DNA from: Cepaea nemoralis
Lineage: Eukaryota; Mollusca; Gastropoda; Stylommatophora; Helicidae
Length of the DNA: 64,000 bases
Direction: 5' to 3'
NCBI GenBank assembly: GCA_014155875.1
Contig: JACEFZ010003403.1
Coordinates: forward strand, 62,001-126,000
Below, one piece after another: positions 26,313 to 38,594 of this stretch. Numbering within the stretch: the stretch's first letter is position 1; each line of letters begins with the position of its first letter. Both the position numbers and the translations under genes were made by a program. Under the pieces are notes generated by a model. It was given only the letters and a program-made list of their open reading frames with translations. It was not told the DNA's origin and searched no databases.

Positions 26313-27125
26313 GAGTAGGTTGCTTATATATGGGGTTGGAACTAAGTCGTCATGAGTCTCCGCTTGCATCAGTTCATACAAGTGAACAACTCATGTTACC
26401 GGGCCCAAACTAGAACAAACATCAAAGAACAGACAGATTATGTCACTGTTACATCTATACATCTTGTTGAAGATAAGAACCATGGAAGACTAAATGCATC
26501 CATCACGACACCCTTGTCATCTACAGATGGATGGTGGTAATAGTAATAGCGTTAGTTGTACTGGTACTCTCTTCTTCTGCCTGTTACCTCCCAAATAAGC
26601 ACTAGACCCTTAACCAATACACACCAAGCCCTTCCTCCCTTTCTTGTCTCCTTTCATTTCCTCCCCATTGTATTCATCTCTATCTTTAGTTCTATTTTCC
26701 ATATGATTTTTAGGTTTCCCTCTATTTATTTTGGCCTGTGGATTCCAGAGGCAGGAATTTCTAGTTACATTATTTTTCTCAAAAATGTCTTTATCCAGCA
26801 CCAGCTTCCTTTCCATGCCTCTTGATTCAGCAGAATTTATTTAGCCCTCTCCACGAGCTACACATTTGTGATTTTGTCATACTACTTTCTGTTATGTAAA
26901 GGACCTCCTTTACATATCTCAAGGTGTATTCAGCAATAGAGCTAGAACCATATTTGTATAGACCAACTGGCACTTGGTGGGTGATGTCACTATTCATAAT
27001 TATACACAAAATATATCCTGCATTGAAACAGCACAACAAATGTTAAAGAAAAAGAAAAGAGAGAACAATAAGATTTATCAATACAAAAACATGAAAGACT
27101 ATAAAGATGTGTACACAGAACTCAC
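26313..27125. other. Intron, mostly unassigned
   Basis: No gene. The stretch 26880-26995 shares the 'atttgtatagaccaact' motif with 20430-20470. Nothing else is recognised. Confidence 0.4.
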
Positions 27126-27266
27126 TGTTTTCTCTCTGCCTCTTCTTTTTCTGCTCTGTGTGCTTCCACATAGGGTTGGAATAATGTGCAGGATTCTGCC
27201 ATTTTCTTCACAAACTCTGCCATGGCATTTTCCTTAGACATATCTCCCAATGCTTGCCAAGCTTGC
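27126..27266 (-). CDS. ACBD3: ACBD3 exon, second half of ACBP domain
   Basis: This 141-nt exon lies between acceptor GTCAACAG and donor GTGAGT, phase 2 in and 2 out. It encodes QAWQALGDMSKENAMAEFVK then CTLFQPYVEAHRAEKEEAER. W-x-ALG-MSKE-AM-EFV is the C-terminal helix signature of acyl-CoA-binding domains. The tail leads into the charged coiled coil. It joins the 42896 exon through a split arginine codon (AG|G). Confidence 0.95.
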
Positions 27267-27639
27267 CTGTTGACAACATATAATGATACAACATTACTAA
27301 CACATGCTAAGACTAAAAATGCAAAAGAATATAACAAATAAAAAGAAATTTGTGCATGTTAAAATTTAGCATTGCTGTACTATTTACTGTATGAGGGTCT
27401 CACAAGACAAATATCGAAGATGTTCACGTGAAAACAAAGGCAGCTGGAGCGATCTTGACTAGATCACCACACTGAGTAATTTGTGAACACATGAGCTTAT
27501 CTCCATATTTCCAATGTCTGAAAGGAATGTTAGTTCCAAAGATTAGCACAAATGCACAAGTACTGCACTGTCACACCCGTCTAACACAAAGCATCATTTG
27601 AAGAGATAAATGTGGTTTTCATGGGAGTACTGATAAAAC

Positions 27640-27776
27640 TATGGGATAAATGTTGGTGGAAATTATGTTGAGAAATAAAGGGACAATGTATGTATAAAGA
27701 TAAACTGGTTTCAAGTTGTTATCATAGTTAGCTATTTTTCTACAGCCATTTGTGACTTACTTATTAACTTACCCTC
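27640..27776 (+). mobile_element. mariner 3' end fragment
   Basis: The stretch 'ggataaatgttggtggaaat' to 'aaactggtttcaagttgtta' repeats almost exactly the 3' untranslated end of the mariner at 45.6-46.5 kb. It ends in 'acttacttattaacttaccctcgta', the inverted repeat that element carries at its other end (tacgagggtgagtcaataagt). The transposase part is missing. Confidence 0.75.
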
Positions 27777-27824
27777 GTAAGACAGAAATGACAATATCAT
27801 GACTTCAGCACCATTATGAAAGCG

Positions 27825-27965
27825 TTAGTACCTGGTTTAACATAGTGTGTTCACCTGCTGGCCTGGTGTTCATAGGTTCACATTTCTCACAAGATGGGAT
27901 TTTTAAAATGACCACATGACTCTAGAGCCAACCCACCCACATAAAATAGATAATAGAAAAACTTG
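27825..27965 (+). mobile_element. tRNA-derived SINE fragment
   Basis: tRNA-like head with a degenerate B box (cataggttcacatttct), then 'gggatttttaaaatgaccacatgactctagagccaa'. The latter is a body shared with other SINEs in the window. Partial. Confidence 0.4.
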
Positions 27966-27999
27966 GCAGGGAAGGTGGCTAGCATGAAACAAAGAAGAT

Positions 28000-28253
28000 A
28001 AAGATAACCCCATGGCAATATGGATGAGTGGTAGGCTTTCACATAATCTGGTCCATTTATATGAGATGGGGTGACAAGCTCCCTTCCATATCACATTTCC
28101 TTTCCAGACAATTGTGGAAATTGTCTCATACCCATGTTTATTGAGGTTGGGATGACCCCAAAGATGTACTGATTCTAAAAAATAATACTGCCTCTGCTGG
28201 AGTTTTGAGCCCGAACCATTGTCTTGTCAGGCATGATGCTAACCACAATTGAA
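28000..28253 (-). mobile_element. tRNA-derived SINE, inverted
   Basis: Shares 'taggctttcacataatctgg' and 'gatggggtgacaagctccct' with the 29.8-kb copy and ends right in a tRNA-like head (ggagttttgagcccgaacca). It abuts the LINE that begins at 28256. Confidence 0.55.
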
Positions 28254-28255
28254 TG

Positions 28256-29660
28256 CTGCTCATCATCATCAAGTGCCCTGCCAGCTGGCATAGGCGTTCA
28301 TGGCTCTCCACAGATCTTGGTCTTTGGTGTTCTGGATCAACTCTGCTGATGGTATTCCTCCATGCCATTGCCTCAATCCATCCAGCATCATTTCTCTTGG
28401 TCTGCCTCTGCCTCTCTTACCCTCAATCTTTCCAGTTGTCACGATGTTCTCCAATGCCTCTCTTCTCATCACATGACTGAAGAAAGCTGTTTGTCTCTTT
28501 CTTATTGTTGTATATAATGTTCTAGTTTCATTAGCCTGTCTCAGGCAGTCGTCGTTAGTTACTCTGGCAGTCCAAGGAATTTGCAACATTCGTCTCAGGA
28601 ACCACATCTCTGTTGCTTCTAATTTCTTCTTAATTTGTTCATTTACATTCCACAATTCACTGCCATACAGCAAAAATGGTTCTACATAGCATTTCAGCAC
28701 TCTCTTACATTCAGTGACAGTGACTTATTGCATAAGATACTCTTTATTTTCTGAAATGCAGCTTTTGCTTGCCCTATTCTGCTCTTAATCTCTGTTGTAC
28801 ATCTTCCATCTGATGTTATAAATGCCCATAGGTATTTACAATTATCCACTTGGTTAAGAATTTTCCCTTCTATTTCTATTTCACAGTTTGGTGTCACCAT
28901 TTTCTTTGATATCACCATTGTTACTGTTTTCTTGATATTCAAGGAGAGTCCTTTCTGTTACTACAATGTTCAGAATTGTTGTAGGTCTGTTGAATTACCT
29001 GCCACCAATACTGTATCTTCTGCATAGCGTATATTATTGATATTATAACCTCCAAATAGTATTCCTGGCGTCTCTTTGATCTCTCTCATTATTACTTCGT
29101 ACTCCTAGCTTTATCTCTTTGTAACTACCCTCTTTATTTACCATTTTAATTGCTGCTACCTGGTACCAGTAAATATTCTTTAGTATTCTTAAATCTTTCC
29201 CATGAATGTTGATATCTTCCAACATTTTATTCAGTTCATCATGTTTTACTTTATCAAATGCCTTATTATAATCTATGAAGCACAAATATGTCTTTCTATG
29301 TCTATTGACCTTTCTATTAGTGTCCATAATGTATATATTGCATTGTTTGTGCCCTTTCCCTTCACAAATCCATACTGTTCTTCACTAATTTCCATTTTTA
29401 TTTTCTTTCTGGTTCTTCTCATTATGATTCTGAGTAGAAACTTAGTGATATGGTTTATGAGGTTAATAAATTCAATTGCACCTGGTCTTTTTGGTATAGC
29501 TATAAATACAGATTTCAGCATATCACTGGGTAAATATCCACTGCTGTAAATATCATTCAACATTTTGATTAATATATCTACTCCAAATTCTCCTAATACT
29601 TCTAATTCTTCTATTGTGATTTCATCTGGCACAGCTATTTTTCCTTTATTCATATGTTTT
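28256..29660 (-). mobile_element. Decayed LINE, RT domain to 3' end
   Basis: Minus-strand reading frames give in order: the RT start (SVFIAIPKRPGAIEFINL), ISEEQYGFVKGKGTNNAIYT, CFIDYNKAFDKVKHDELNKM, IKLGV followed by frame breaks, TSDGRCTTEIKSRIGQAKAA, LLYGSELW, FLRRMLQIPWTA, then FFSHVMRREALENIV-GKRGRGRPREMM and a stop. The 3' end carries a short GAT repeat. Endonuclease is absent (5' truncation). It shares its family with the 16.2-kb copy and is a relative of the 40.0-42.2 kb element. The clade cannot be fixed by eye. Confidence 0.9.
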
Positions 29661-29759
29661 ACATATGGGTTAAGTTTATGAATAGGCTACTGTAACATGA
29701 AAGCCAGTTTGAAGGTCAAATATTTACCTCTATCACTGTATAGATAAAGGTAGTTCCAT

Positions 29760-30030
29760 AGCAGATTCTGCCACTGGGGTATGAAGTGTTAGGTCTTCAT
29801 ATATTCTAGACCATAATATAAGAAATGGGGTAGCCAATTCCCTTCCTCATCCCCATTTTTTCACAAAGAAATCTCAGAAAATTCTGAAAACTGTCTAGTG
29901 TCCAACGTTTACGAGGCTGCGTCAACTCTAGAGCCGAACCAGTCGGAAGAAACAACCTTGCCATTGATGGGGATTGAACCCGGACCACTGTCTTATTAGG
30001 CAAGTGCACAAACCACTACGGCTCGACTCT
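29760..30030 (-). mobile_element. tRNA-derived SINE, inverted
   Basis: Right end reads on the minus strand as a tRNA-like head: gagccgtagtggtttgtgca and a strong B box gggttcaatcccc. The left end is 'gaagtgttaggtcttcatat', the tail shared with the 4.9, 13.8 and 32.6 kb copies. Confidence 0.7.
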
Positions 30031-30048
30031 ATCAATGTACAGACCCTC

Positions 30049-30330
30049 CAATCATAAATAGTATGAGAAGCAAGCTTTTCTTCTATTAATAGTCCATGCT
30101 GATTCGCATTGGTGATCATGTCTGTCCACAGCCTTCTGTCTCTTGTACTGCCAATCATTTCTAATAGCGATGTTTCCTCATACAATAACCTCACACTGTC
30201 CAGTATCTTCTCTCTTAGTCTTCCACCTGTCCCACCTCCCTTCCAACTTTCTGCTGTTACAATGTACCCCAGCTTTCCCCTTCTCATGATATGTTCAAAG
30301 AATGTAGACAAGAATACTCTTTATATTAAC
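30049..30330 (-). mobile_element. LINE C-terminal tail fragment
   Basis: The minus-strand ORF encodes FFEHIMRRGKLGYIVTAESW, GGRLREKILDSVRLL and DRRLWTDMITNANQHG. These are the FxGHIMRR, GR-REK and DR-LW--M--A--HG motifs of LINE ORF2 C-termini. It is a different subfamily from the adjacent 28.3-29.7 kb element. Confidence 0.7.
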
Positions 30331-30768
30331 TCCACCAGCATCTTGTTTTATCTATGCTTTGAGAGAAGCTGAGATGTGAACAATCATCTACAGTGGTGAC
30401 AGGTTATAAAATAAAAAAAAGAACTGAACCAGAATTTAGAAGAGGCATTAATCACAACCTTTACTTCCATCTAAAAGTGTTATTACAGTGCCTGACAGAT
30501 CAATAAATAGAAATACCAATGCCAAAATGTCTCAAAAGTGTTGTTTTTCAGGCTCATAAAAGATATTTCTTGCACATGAAAATAACCATGTGAAATTAAG
30601 ATAATCGCTTGTTAAACTGTAAAGAAAAAAAAAACAGTAAAATGTATCTCCGTCAAAAAACAGGACCAGGGACTTACGACTTACATGACAAAAATCTACC
30701 ACAACATATTTATGTAAATCGGATCAAATACAAGGGTTAAGTCATACTTTTATTGCCCCAGTTAAAAG
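30331..30768. other. Intron, nothing recognised
   Basis: AT-rich spacer between a LINE tail and a SINE, with no supportable feature. Confidence 0.4.
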
Positions 30769-30960
30769 TTAGTTGCATGTCTTTTACAATCAACCCCAGC
30801 TTTTACTGACTGTTTGTGACTTTCTAGGCAATGTTACGCTCAGTAGTTTTCCATTGCTTTCTGAACATTACCAATGTGAAAATCAATGTAAAGCAATCTG
30901 CTCCCAAATCACTTGTTGCTAACGTGGAACCCGACATGTCATGACTGTGAACTGTGCTAG
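30769..30960 (-). mobile_element. tRNA-derived SINE ('gtttgccattgctttctga' family), inverted, diverged
   Basis: Contains tagttgcatgtcttttacaa, gtagttttccattgctttct and ctgctcccaaatcacttgtt, in the family order but with deletions. Confidence 0.6.
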
Positions 30961-31867
30961 TTTAATCCACAGACACTGACAGTAATGTATCAAGAACAAA
31001 AAAATATCTACAACAACATAACCTGTGCTGCCTAGCAATAAATCAATGACATGCTTGTGTAATTAAACAATTCCATTTATTCATAAATTCTTAGAAAGAC
31101 AAATCTGTCCAGACTTATACTCTTGATGTTATAATTCTGTTTCACACGTCTGACTTCCACACCTTTTCAAACAACTGTCAAACAGTTTAGTCAGTCAACG
31201 ATCACTAAACATGGGCCTAAATCTCACATTGCGATAAAATCAATAACCTACGATCATAAATGAACAAACCAGAGCATCACATTTAACATCATGTGCAAAA
31301 TGTAAAAAAAACATATTTTTTTTTACTCAATTAAGATCAACAGTATATACAAAAGCAAGAGCAATAAATTCACAGGTACTAATTAGCAATTAGAGTCAGG
31401 AAAGGAAAGAAGTAGAGATGAGAGGACACACTAGACAACATAAAAATTGAAAGCCAAAGATGCATAGTGATTCGAACATGAAATACACTTCTTTCATTCT
31501 CTCATTATAAGTACTAATCAATATCAATGAATTTATTTCTCACTCTATTTCAATGGTCTCTAATGCCTGCCTGCAATTGATATTTTGTGCAGAACATACA
31601 AAGCTATGGCACACAGGGTGAAAAGAAATGGAAACTATCCTCTGAGTCCAGGACGAACAGACAGATGTTAAAAGCCCAGAAACGATGACACGTGCTAGAT
31701 AGAAAGCAACATAACCTTCAAAACCAGTCAAAGAATAACAAACAATATACACAGACAGGTATTTCCCTCTAAAAAACACAATGAATAAATCAACAAAAAA
31801 GTGGAAGTGGAAATAGTCAAGACCACAATGACAAGTCTAAAAAAAATACAGATAATTTCATTTTCAA
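30961..31867. other. Intron, nothing recognised
   Basis: AT-rich sequence. Short ORFs (such as 31540-31779 minus) show no recognised domain. Confidence 0.4.
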
Positions 31868-32060
31868 ATCTCATAATCATCATCAGGTACTATGCCAATA
31901 AACATAGGCTGTCATGTTTAGCCATCTCATACGATCACCATGTCTCAGTACAGCTCTATGTTTGTTTCCAATGGCCAAGCTATCATAGTAATTATCTCTG
32001 CATCTTCCCATTTGCCAAGTCTACCAGTTGTCACTAAGTTTCCAGATTGATGTCTCCTCA
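31868..32060 (-). mobile_element. LINE 3'-terminal fragment
   Basis: On the minus strand it reads NLVTTGRLGKWEDAE and ends in a (GATGAT)-type tail after 'ggcatagtacctgatgatga'. The 1.54-kb fragment has the same 'gcatagtacatgatgatgat' end, so both derive from the same LINE subfamily. Confidence 0.55.
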
Positions 32061-32104
32061 TGCACAAATAAACTTGACTATCTATATTTAATTTCTCTAT
32101 TCAA

Positions 32105-32545
32105 ATCGAAAACTACTGAACGTAAACTTGCCAAGACATCAACAACAGCAGTAATATGCTGGTGTTGGCAGTAATGTCATGTAAAAAGGATATAGCAAAA
32201 AACAAAACAAAAAACAAATTCAAGCTGATCTAATTTCTGGAAAAGCTGAGTTCTTTGTTTTTGCAACACCAGGTGCACGCACATGTTTAAATTCTTTTTT
32301 CCCGCGTTTCCATCCTGTTTCAGGACATTGTGGTCAACATCAGCAACTTTCAGCTGTATGCTGATTCCTAGGCTAGATTACGCTCATCAGCACGCCACGA
32401 CTTTCTGAGCGACTGGCTCCATACTCTCATAAGTCACTGGAGCGACTCGAACCGCTTCCAATTCTTGTGCGCTCATGTCAACCACGAGAGTATTCGGGGT
32501 TACGGAGAAAGCTGCTAACTCCTTGACCAGGGAGACAGGCACATG
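32105..32545. mobile_element. Two SINE pieces in opposite orientation
   Basis: The direct piece 32105-32200 (actactgaacgtaaacttgc to gtaaaaaggata) is followed by an inverted near-complete copy 32325-32540 (catcctgtttcaggacattg, gactttctgagcgactggct, tgaccagggagacaggcac). It is the same family and head-to-head arrangement as at 25.1-25.5 and 38.6-39.1 kb. Confidence 0.6.
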
Positions 32546-32579
32546 TATTAAATGGATATAGAAAATCTAAAACAAGGTA

Positions 32580-32830
32580 AATTACCCCATGTCATGGTAG
32601 CATATTGAGGAAAAAGGGTGAATAGGTCCATATATTCTGGTTCAAACAGAAATTGGGGCTTGAGTGGTTAGTATTCAAACAAGGTACCATAACCACTCTG
32701 AAAGATTTTCATGAGGCTGAGTCGACCCCAAAGTCATGTTCTCACCAGAAATATCTAGGAGGAACTGAACCCAAGACAGTCAGGCCAGCATGTGAATGCA
32801 CTAGCCACTAAGTTATCTCAACTCATTAAA
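32580..32830 (-). mobile_element. tRNA-derived SINE, inverted
   Basis: Shares 'taccccatgtcatggtagca' and 'atgaggctgagtcgacccca' with the 13.8 and 29.8 kb copies. The right end gives a tRNA-like head with a B-box-like gggttcagttcc on the minus strand. Confidence 0.6.
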
Positions 32831-32869
32831 TGGATGCAACAACAAGTAAAAAGACCCTCTTCCATGGCT

Positions 32870-33115
32870 TGAGGCATACTGGCTATGTCTTGCTTGATCC
32901 ACATTTTCAAAGACCAATAACTCTCAATAAGAGAGGTGGTCAATAGGTCAGTATCAAGCCTCTCATGTTTACCTCCAAGAACATTTCCTGGAATCCAGTT
33001 TAGGCCTTAAAGCCTCGGTCAATTTATAAAAATCCACATCTCGCTAAGGATTTAAATACATGACCTTAAGGCTGACAACCAAAAATGCTGTCCGTCACAC
33101 CACCACTGTTCTTAA
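32870..33115 (-). mobile_element. Probable tRNA-derived SINE, inverted
   Basis: The right end (aaatccacatctcgctaagg...gctgtccgtcacaccacca) is consistent with an inverted tRNA-like head followed by 'gccttaaagcctcggtcaat'. A similar 'ggccttaaagccttggttgg' is found at 44886-44905. Boundaries are uncertain. Confidence 0.35.
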
Positions 33116-35095
33116 ATGCTCTCTTAACATTAGTCTTCCACTAAATAAATAAATATACTGATTAAACTAAACATCTAAACTAATTACACAGCCAAATGTA
33201 TGTTTGTACAAACATATTCTTGAATACAAAACGTGAAGAAAATGTTCATAACTGTTCCATTCTGATCACAATTTTTATATTGATGGCCTCTTATCTTATC
33301 TAGGGCTAGTAACAAGAAGAATCTTCACATGGAAGTGTGGCAGAGCACAAAAATAGATCTAATAACTAAATAACAACCATTAGATAACTAATTAGTCATC
33401 AATGATAGAAGTGATCAATAACTAATTAGTCATCAATGCTAGCAGTGATCACATCAAATTATGTACACATGGCTGCATGGATGTTTCACACTGCAAGTTC
33501 ACAACACTAACATAACACTGACACCCATTCTACAAGTCCAAAGTGGTATAGAAAATAGGGGGTGACCGCTGCCAAGCCAATAAATGAAACTGAATACAAA
33601 ATATACATGGGAAGATCAATGAAAGGAAAGACAAAGACACACACAGATACAAGCAAATGTTTTGAACAGTCTTTATCATGAACAAAAGGACAAGAATACT
33701 TAGCTGGAGAGCTTAAATATCACAACCACAAATATATAATTCACATGTTACAATGAAAAACAAAACACAGCTTATATAGGACTTAGTTTTGATTTCCCTG
33801 CAACATGTGTGATTGCACTTCACTCTCAATTCAACAAATGCCAAACAATCCAAATCAATATGATTGAGTTGATTCAAGTTTAATCTTTATCACACTGTGA
33901 GACTAGTCAATTCTGTTCCACACTAAGAGATTCTACTCAGTGAAAAAACTTTATTGCACCGGCATATTTTCAAAATTTGTGAGAGCAATGATTGCAAGTC
34001 TTTTCTCACAATCTTGAAACTTTGTCAGAGCAGTGATTGCATAGCTTACTTCTCACAATTTTTAGGATGCACAACATGCAAGAGGCAGCCTCTTGTTGTT
34101 TGCTCTTGTCTGAAATAGCTAGATATCCAATAAATATCCAGAGATCAGGGGTAAGTATGACATCATGGAGTTTCTTTCAAAACAAAATATCTGTCACAAA
34201 TATGTTGACAATGGGCTTCAAACTTAGCACTTGTTGAATTAGGTGTGGGCACTATCTCTAAACTACTCTAATCTCCACCTAATCATTAATGAATCTTCTT
34301 CTCCTTCTGACTTTCACCTCCCAAAGGAGCTTAGCCCTCAACCAGCACATGTCAAACCAGATGTAGACTTGTTCATGTTTGTTTGGATTTTGCAGCTATA
34401 GTTTTCTACAGCACGAGGTGGCCAGCCTCTTGCCAATCCTCTTTAACTACCTCATAGTATATGTTAGGTTACAGAGTTACTGTTCTTTTGCTTCTTTTAT
34501 TGGCCTCGGTAACACTTGGACAATTTATGAATCTATCATGTGAGAAAAATGTCATGTGCAAATTGAGCACCCTAACAACAAACGTTACAGATGTCTTACA
34601 CGCAATACACATTATTACATGAAGGGTACTGTAGTAGTTCAAGCAAACACAACATGTCAGCAAGAAAATCAAGCACACAACAGGTCTGACAAATGGGCCA
34701 CAACAAAACAATTTACTTGATCCAGATGCCTCTTACCATTGGGATGGATCTGTTCCAATACTTATGTATACAGATAGGAGAAGGCAAACAACATGACGAT
34801 AAGTTATCAAATGAAGTGGTTTATGTACTGGTACAACTTATCTTTTTTTGTTTGAGCTCCCAACGGAGCATAAACCCTCAACCAACTAACACCAAGACTC
34901 CCTATCTTTTGCCATCTCCCACAATTCACTCCATATCCTCTTCACATGATTCATCTGTCTCTAATTCTCTTCTTTGTCTACATGACTACCTACATGGATG
35001 TAAGATTCCACCTTTGAAGGGAGGTTTTACCACGGCAGATCAGGTTATCATTTGTTTGATTCAGTCTCATCTTTGTTTGTTCCTTATGAATAAAG
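33116..35095. other. Intron, largely unassigned
   Basis: AT-rich intron. A piece near 34080-34260 resembles the 24.84-25.08 kb SINE. A 27-bp motif 'taactaattagtcatcaatg' is duplicated near 33390 and 33420. No gene is recognised. Confidence 0.4.
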
Positions 35096-35097
35096 TC

Positions 35098-35345
35098 GCT
35101 TAAAAGTCGAGAGGATCGACTTCACTGCACCGGGTTTTATCCCATATGGCTTGATCTCTTTCTGCAGGGTGACTTGCCAAAAACGCCACACAAAGCACGG
35201 ACTACAGCTCCAGCAATGCCCCCCCCCCCCAGGAGTCTCCAAGAAAATGCACTCATGAACCGAAAGACTTAGCCCAGAATCAAACCCACAACCTTTAAAG
35301 CACAAGGCAGACAGCTTGACCACTTGGCCAGAGACCCCCTTTCCC
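35098..35345 (-). mobile_element. tRNA-derived SINE ('gggataaaacccggtgca' family), inverted
   Basis: On the minus strand the order is: tRNA-like head ggggtctctggccaagtggt, B-box-like gttgtgggtttgattctgg, a body with a poly-G stretch, then the tail gggataaaacccggtgcagt and gaagtcgatcctctcgactt. The tail matches the copy at 57.9-58.15 kb almost exactly, proving a dispersed family. The run of C at 35220-35230 lies inside it. Confidence 0.8.
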
Positions 35346-35449
35346 CTATGAATGGTCATGACTTAATTGTTAAAATATCTCATCAAGTGTGTTTAGCTTA
35401 TCTTGCATCTGATTTCATGTGGCACCTGAGGACAATGTCGCCAATGAAG

Positions 35450-36310
35450 TCCATATCATCAAACTGCTCTGTAAGAGCACACTGAATTCCATTTTTGTGA
35501 TAGTTACTGCTATCTTCATTATGAAGTCAATAAGTGAGAATAACAAAACTTAGAGAAGTCATCTTATTTCTTTTTCTTTCTTATGTTCTTATTTCAAACG
35601 TATCTGTTAGTTTTTCCTAATGAAGAACTCTGCCTTTCATATCTTTATATATTAATGATCTGTGAGATGCCATAGTTCCACAAAGATTCCCTTTCAATGT
35701 TGTCAAAGGCCTTTTCGTAATCCACAATACAATATTTTGCTCTATTATTATGCATAATGTAGCTACGTGGTCAGTGCAGGATCTGCTTGATCAGAAGTAA
35801 TGACTGTCTGTTCATCCATTAGTTGTCTATCAATAACATAGCTCTAAGTAATGACTGTCTGTTCATCCATTAGTTGTCTATCAATAACATATCTCCAGAA
35901 TGATTCTGCTTAATCCCCCTTTACAATTTTTACACTAGTACAGATCCCCTTTCTTTGACAGGGTCTCAAGATATCCTCTCCAGTCTGTTGTTGTTGTTTT
36001 TTTCTATTCTCCCAGACTCTGCTAAATAATTTATGCAGTAATTCAGTTGAGGTGTTCACATTGGCTTTAATAACTTCTTCTTGGGTACCATATGGACCAT
36101 CAGCTTTCCCATCTTGCAGGAGTTTGAAAGCTTAGCTAACTTTAGATAGTTTCTTACAGCTTTTATTCAGCTCCTCTTCTACAGGCTGGCTATCTGAGGG
36201 ATTTTTTGGGACTGGTCTATTCAGATGTTCCTCTAGTAGTCAGCTTATCTGTTCATTTCTCATTACTATTATTGAGCCACTTGACTGATTATATTTTCCA
36301 GCTATTTTCC
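35450..36310 (-). mobile_element. Decayed LINE RT fragment
   Basis: Minus-strand frames show LEEHLNRPVPKNPSDSQPVE, LLQDGKADGPYGTQEEVIKA, KLFSRVWE and, after breaks, VDYEKAFDNIERESLWN. These are the EHF--LLNRP, LKNGKAAGPDGIP and VDYEKAFDS motifs of a widespread non-LTR family. Stops and a local 56-bp duplication disrupt it. Confidence 0.75.
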
Positions 36311-37030
36311 TTGCAGCTAAAGTTTTCTATGGGATGACGTCACCGCTGTCATAACATGTATGGAAGGTTACAGTATGACTGACTATTCTGTCCTCTCCTT
36401 AAAGGCTTGGTAATACATGGGTGGCTACAACTTACAATAAAATAAACAAAAAAATTACAAAACCTAACAAAAGGTTGTGGTTATAAGGAAAATGTCATTA
36501 CATAAAACAAGAACTTACATTAAAACTGTGATGTGGTAGGAAGCAGATAAAAATAACATTTGTTTCCTATATCAAAATTATCCAATGAACTATGCATATT
36601 GTTTATAATGATTGCAAATGTGTTAGTTTTTCCGTATTATTCATCTGCACCATGCAGCAGGGCCTTTCCAGAATATCACTTTTATTAAGATGTTTCTTGA
36701 CTCACTGCCAGTTTTCCTGCCTCATGTACCCTCATGAGCTATCTGTAATGTCTTGAGTTCGTCATCGAGTTGGTTGACTTGTGCCTCTTCTTCATGGAAA
36801 CATGCCTTCCATCACTGTTCTTTCCAAACCAATATGACATTTGAATTATTTTTGGCGGATATTTACACTTCTGATTAACTAACTAGAATTAACATCATGG
36901 CACACAGGATAAATCTGTGTGTGCTCTGTCTTCTTCGGATATTGTCAGTATGTAGGAATGCTGTTCATTCTATAAAAGATGTCTTCGCACCTCAGACAAA
37001 CTTCTAGTTTTCTGCAGGGTATCATGTCGG
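36311..37030. other. Intron, nothing recognised
   Basis: AT-rich spacer. Phrases such as 'gttcttgactcactgccagt' loosely recall 19240-19380, but no element is defined. Confidence 0.35.
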
Positions 37031-37034
37031 CCTT

Positions 37035-37198
37035 TCACTTTTCTCTTGCACATTTGCCTTTCCACCGTTCCCTTGCACATTTGCCTTTCCACATTTCCCT
37101 TCCCACATTTCCCTTCCCACATTTCCCCTGCATATTTGCCTTTCCACCTTTCCCTTGCACATTTGCTTTTCCACATTTCCCTTGCCACCTGTCCCTCT
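37035..37198. repeat. 27-bp minisatellite (CCTTTCCACA-rich)
   Basis: Units of 'ttcccttgcacatttgcctt' plus 'tccacat' recur about five times, with a 14-bp half-unit (ttcccttcccacat) duplicated in the middle. The ORFs across it are repeat artefacts. Confidence 0.85.
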
Positions 37199-37689
37199 AG
37201 CCCAGTTTTTCGTGTCAGGCCATTTTATGTGCTCAAATCACTGTTTGCCTTTGGTTAGCTTTAGGATTTATATAAGTAAGGTCAGTAACTCATCCATTGT
37301 GGTCATTCATAATTAACAAAGTGATGCCACTCATTTAATGCAACTGCCCTCCCTGATTACTGCACTGTACAACCTATTTGAAGTTAATGTATGTTACCTA
37401 GCATACTTATTTCAAGTAGTATCTGGATTAATCAATATTACCATTGCATCAATAGATGTAGACAATGTATCTAACCACACACATGCTGGTGTACAACTCC
37501 AAAGAACACGAAAAAACAGGCATGCTGTATAACAAACAACAGAGGAGTATCAATACATTCTTGCTAATACAAACAACATTATGGTACAATACAGGCAGAC
37601 CTTTAAACAGACAATGTACACATGGTATATACCTGCAATAACAGAAAACAAAGATATCAATAGATGGCATGTGTACATGTGCTGAGAGA

Positions 37690-37777
37690 GGGAAAGACAA
37701 ACAGACCAAGAGAGCAACAATGAGAGGGAGAAAGGGAAACCAAGAGAGAGTCAAACAGAGAGTCAGAGAGACAGAGA

Positions 37778-37813
<36 letters not shown>

Positions 37814-37825
37814 AACACAAGGATG

Positions 37826-37892
<67 letters not shown>
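37690..37892. repeat. (GA)n-rich microsatellite
   Basis: About 200 bp of GA with GACA and GATA interruptions, ending in a clean GA run of about 60 bp. Purines are again on the plus strand. Confidence 0.95.
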
Positions 37893-37893
<1 letters not shown>

Positions 37894-37969
37894 AGAGAAA
37901 CGAGAATACATAATGAAAGAAGGCATAAATTTAAAGAAAGAAACAGTACTAACAATAGTGGGGTTTAAA

Positions 37970-38216
37970 AAATAGTTGCATATCCTTTACAGGACATAGC
38001 AGTCAACCCCAGCATTTTTTGGCAGTTCGTGATTCCTGAGCAAGTTTACGTTCAGTAGTTTGCCATTGCTTTCTGAACAACCGGCACCCATACAATTTCA
38101 TAAAAAACCAACATAAGGTGGTCTGCTGCCAAATCGCCCACAGCTGTGTTTCGAACATGGGTATGTGGGATTATGGTCTGCGTCCGTAACCTCTTTGCCA
38201 AGGAGCAAGCTGAGAG
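37970..38216 (-). mobile_element. tRNA-derived SINE ('gtttgccattgctttctga' family), inverted
   Basis: A near-complete copy: gttgcatatcctttacagga, tagtttgccattgctttctg, gctgtgtttcgaacatgggt and a right end (ggtctgcgtccgtaacctct) that is the tRNA-like head on the minus strand. Probably the best-preserved copy in the window. Confidence 0.78.
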
Positions 38217-38594
38217 GTGGGGTTGGTGTGGAAAAAGAAAAAAAAAAAACACACAAACCACAATTTTCTTTAAGCTACATTCAAAGAATCACACGCACCA
38301 AAGTAAATCATACCAGCTACTTTCCAACGTGACCTTCAACAATATTCTGTGCAAAGGCCTGTGACGGTATCATTAACAGGCCAGAAATGTTCAAACCATG
38401 AAATACAAGCTTTGATGAAGTTACAAGCTGACATCAACGTCACTCAGGTACAGAGTATATTGAATTGTACACGCTCAACATGTTATACCTCAGTGCACAC
38501 GCTCCTCTGAATGTACCGAACAGTATATATTTCCTAGAATATATAGAACTGTATATTTTAATACAATGAGCTGCATTTGATTCGAATGTATTCA

